From: a bacterium
GTDB lineage: Bacteria > Chloroflexota > Dormibacteria > Aeolococcales > Bog-877
Length of the DNA: 5,882 nt
Direction: 5' to 3'
NCBI GenBank assembly: GCA_021798435.1
Contig: JAJZGN010000125.1
Span: 1 to 5,882, forward strand
The translations under genes and the position numbers were made by a program. This document shows, piece by piece, positions 3,819-5,882 of the stretch. The notes beneath the pieces are model-generated. The model was not told where the DNA came from and ran no database searches. It was given only the letters and a program-made list of their open reading frames with translations. Each line of letters starts with the position of its first letter. The stretch's first letter is position 1.

Positions 3819-5882
3819 GACCGCCCCTCGGGCGGCTGGGTGTTGCCCAGCTCCCGCAGCCGCCGCCAGACGCGCTCCGGGGTCATCGGCAGCTCTCTCA
3901 TGGGCACCCCGGCCGCCGCCACCGCGGTGGCGATCGCGGCAGTCACCCCCGCGAAGGCCCCTTCGCCGCACCCCTTGGCCCCGAAGGGCCCCGGGCCATC
4001 CTCGTTCTCCACGATCACACAGGTCATCCGCTCGGGGACGTCCAGGGTGGAGGGGACCCGGTAGTCGAGGAGCGTGTCGTTCAGCAGCAGGCCGTCCGGG
4101 TCGTAGCGCATCTCCTCGAAAAGGGCGTTCCCGATCGCCTGCAAGGTGGCCCCCTCATCCTGTCGCCGGATCAGCTGGGGATTGATGGCGCGGCCGACGT
4201 CCGCCACGCTGGCGGTTCGAACCACGCGCACCACGCCCGTGGTGCGGTCGATATCCACATCAGCCGCCGCCAGGCAGACCTCCCAGAAGACGGGGCCCTC
4301 GGCGTAAGAGCCTGAGCCCCGGGAGGGCTGCACCCGCCCCTGTCCTACCAACTCCCCACCCGCGAAGCCGAACCGCGCGCGGATCAGCTCCTGATGGCTG
4401 ATCCACTGCTCGCCGTCGGTGATCCCGGCGTCCCGTGCGCTGAGGTCGGTGGCTGGCACTTCCAACTTGGCCGCGGCGGTCTCCGTGAGCGCCGCCACGA
4501 CGTCCCGGGCAGCCAGCTCCACGGCCTTCCCAGCCACCGTGGTGGAGCGGCTGGCCCCGGTGGAGCGGTCATACGGGGTGTACTGGGTGTCGGTGCCACG
4601 CACCACCACCTGGTGGGGTGACAGGGCCAGGACCTCCGCCGCGATCTGGGCCATCGCGGTGCGGGCGCCCTGGCCCAGCTCAGTGGTACCGACCAGCACG
4701 GTGGCGCCTCCGTCGGCGCCGAGCCGGACGGTGGCCATGGAGACGGGATGGGCCCCTGCCGCCAAGAGCCCCACCGACAGCCCGACTCCCCGTCCCACCG
4801 GCCGCGACGCCCCCCAGTCAATCGCCGCCGCCACCTTGCGGAGGTCGCCGACTAGGTCGGCGTCCAGCGGCTTGGCGCCCGCCCTGACCTCGCCACCAAC
4901 CGGCAGGAGGTTGCGGCAGCGGATCTCCAAGGGGTCTAGTTCCAACCGGCGGGCGATCTCGTCTACCTGCAACTCCCCGATCCACTGGAGGTGGATCGCG
5001 CCGAAGGCGCGGTAGGAGCCGGCCGGGGCGGTGTTGGTGTACACGCAGCGTGCGTCGACGCGGACCGAGTGCCACCGGTAGGGGCCGGGGGCGGCGTCGC
5101 CGGCGGTCGCGGTCACCCGTGGCCCGTTGTCAGCGTAGGCCCCGGTGTCGAGCCAGAAGTCGGCCTCGCGGGCCACCAGGGTCCCGTCCGCAGTGGCGGC
5201 GGTGCGCATCTTGCAGACCATGTTGTGGCGTCGGGTGGTGACCATGGACTCGTCAACCCGGTTCACGACCCGCACTGGGCGCCCCGCCTTGCGGGAGATG
5301 GCGACCGCAATGGGCTCCATCTTGGTGTACGACTTGCTCCCGAAGCCACCGCCCAGGAAGGGCACTATCACCCGCACCCGATCCAGGTTGAGATCGAACA
5401 GGTCGGCGATCTCCTGGCGCACCAGGAAGGGGTGCTGGCAGGAGGCCCAGATCGTGACCTCGTCCCCCCGGTGGTCGGCCAGTACCGAATGGGTCTCCAG
5501 GGCGTACTGGTACACGGCGGGGAAGCGGTATTCCCCCTCGACCACAACCGCGGCTCGGGCAAAGTCGGAACCCACGTCGCCAGCCGCGAACCCGTAGCGA
5601 TAGCAGACGTTGCCCTCGGGGTCGGGGAGGGTCCCAAGGCCGTGGGCGAAGCCCGGACGGGCCCTGGTGGTATGGACCAGCGACGCCTCGGGAAGCAGTG
5701 CCGCCTCCAGAGATGCCACCGGCGGCACGGGGTCGTAGGCGACGTCGATGAGGTTCCGCGCCTCCTCGGCGACCGCCAGGGACCGCGCCGCCACCACCGC
5801 CACCGGCTCGCCCACGAACCGCACCTCGTCGATGGCCACGATCGGCCGATCCCGCAGCGCGTGGCCATAGTAGGGGTCCATG
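3815..5882 (-). CDS. Molybdopterin-binding large subunit of a xanthine dehydrogenase-family hydroxylase (partial, N-terminus beyond window)
   Basis: The catalytic subunit of a molybdenum hydroxylase, which oxidises aldehydes or hydroxylates N-heterocycles using water as oxygen source. There are 688 codons in the window against a usual 750-790. The ATG at 5881-5879 is inside the first domain (YYGHALRDRP, then RFVGEPVAVVAA at 21-32), so about 80-100 residues lie off the edge. Molybdopterin motifs are all present: GGGFGSK (177-183), AGSYRAFG (287-294), TELGQG (400-405; Q404), TGASRSTT (441-448) and GAKGCGEGA (634-642), with E640 the expected catalytic glutamate. The AYRCSFR active-site loop of form I CO dehydrogenase is absent. 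By ungapped comparison with remembered bovine xanthine dehydrogenase, the purine-binding Glu802 and Arg880 correspond to G429 and T259, so xanthine is unlikely as substrate. Its stop overlaps the FAD-subunit start. The 2Fe-2S subunit is not in the window and is not fused to either gene. The operon context suggests a vitamin B6-derived pyridine or aldehyde substrate, which is inference. Confidence 0.93.
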   Translation of the reverse strand, partial: MDPYYGHALRDRPIVAIDEVRFVGEPVAVVAARSLAVAEEARNLIDVAYDPVPPVASLEAALLPEASLVHTTRARPGFAHGLGTLPDPEGNVCYRYGFAAGDVGSDFARAAVVVEGEYRFPAVYQYALETHSVLADHRGDEVTIWASCQHPFLVRQEIADLFDLNLDRVRVIVPFLGGGFGSKSYTKMEPIAVAISRKAGRPVRVVNRVDESMVTTRRHNMVCKMRTAATADGTLVAREADFWLDTGAYADNGPRVTATAGDAAPGPYRWHSVRVDARCVYTNTAPAGSYRAFGAIHLQWIGELQVDEIARRLELDPLEIRCRNLLPVGGEVRAGAKPLDADLVGDLRKVAAAIDWGASRPVGRGVGLSVGLLAAGAHPVSMATVRLGADGGATVLVGTTELGQGARTAMAQIAAEVLALSPHQVVVRGTDTQYTPYDRSTGASRSTTVAGKAVELAARDVVAALTETAAAKLEVPATDLSARDAGITDGEQWISHQELIRARFGFAGGELVGQGRVQPSRGSGSYAEGPVFWEVCLAAADVDIDRTTGVVRVVRTASVADVGRAINPQLIRRQDEGATLQAIGNALFEEMRYDPDGLLLNDTLLDYRVPSTLDVPERMTCVIVENEDGPGPFGAKGCGEGAFAGVTAAIATAVAAAGVPMRELPMTPERVWRRLRELGNTQPPEGRS
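3824..3829 (-). promoter_or_regulatory. Ribosome binding site for the GTG start of the FAD subunit
   Basis: Minus-strand GAGGGG lies within the last codons of the large-subunit gene, 5 bases before GTG at 3818-3816. It supports the GTG start over the longer open frame and the coupling through the GTGA stop/start overlap. Confidence 0.75.

Noticed and set aside
3819..3971. 51-residue N-terminal extension of the FAD subunit
   Set aside because: It overlaps the coding end of the large subunit and is Arg/Gly/Ala-rich. The family begins at the GTG at 3818, which has its own ribosome site.
3815..5882. Aerobic CO dehydrogenase large subunit (CoxL)
   Set aside because: The AYRCSFR active-site loop of form I enzymes is absent. 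The general molybdopterin motifs are shared by the whole family and do not imply CO oxidation.
1..5882. RNA genes, CRISPR arrays, insertion sequences, prophage parts
   Set aside because: Almost all bases are within the five genes. No tandem or spaced repeats, transposase motifs, or tRNA/rRNA sequence were seen, and the intergenic gaps are 69 bases or less.

Overview
The window is GC-rich (about two thirds G+C by eye) and densely coded. All five genes I can support lie on the minus strand, reading from the right edge to the left, with gaps of -4, 37, 69 and 52 bases. Each internal start has a good Shine-Dalgarno sequence. This looks like one transcription unit whose promoter lies beyond the right edge. 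High GC, strong GGAGG-type ribosome sites and tight packing fit a free-living soil or aquatic bacterium, for example an actinobacterium, chloroflexote or proteobacterium. Nothing in the window fixes the phylum.

Layout in transcription order: (1) 5882-3815, molybdopterin-binding large subunit of a xanthine dehydrogenase-family hydroxylase, N-terminus outside the window; (2) 3818-2955, its FAD-binding medium subunit, GTG start overlapping the previous stop; (3) 2917-2153, a metallo-beta-lactamase-fold lactonase most like 4-pyridoxolactonase; (4) 2083-1163, a 3-hydroxyacyl-CoA dehydrogenase-fold protein most like 5-formyl-3-hydroxy-2-methylpyridine-4-carboxylate (FHMPC) 5-dehydrogenase; (5) 1110-1, a class V aminotransferase most like pyridoxamine-pyruvate transaminase, C-terminus outside the window.

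Genes 3 to 5 would each get a misleading generic name on their own (acyl-homoserine lactonase, 3-hydroxybutyryl-CoA dehydrogenase, alanine-glyoxylate aminotransferase). Together they match three enzymes of the vitamin B6 degradation pathway known from Mesorhizobium loti. The transaminase makes pyridoxal from pyridoxamine, the lactonase opens 4-pyridoxolactone to 4-pyridoxate, and the dehydrogenase oxidises the 5-aldehyde to the pyridine-4,5-dicarboxylate. The pyridoxal dehydrogenase, 4-pyridoxate dehydrogenase, decarboxylase and ring-opening oxygenase are not in the window.

The most notable point is that a two-gene molybdenum hydroxylase module leads this B6 operon. To my knowledge such an enzyme is not part of the described M. 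loti pathway. It could replace a missing oxidation step (pyridoxal to lactone or acid, or oxidation at the 5-position), or it could hydroxylate the pyridine ring as nicotinate dehydrogenases do. All similarity statements rest on remembered family sequences, not on a search.
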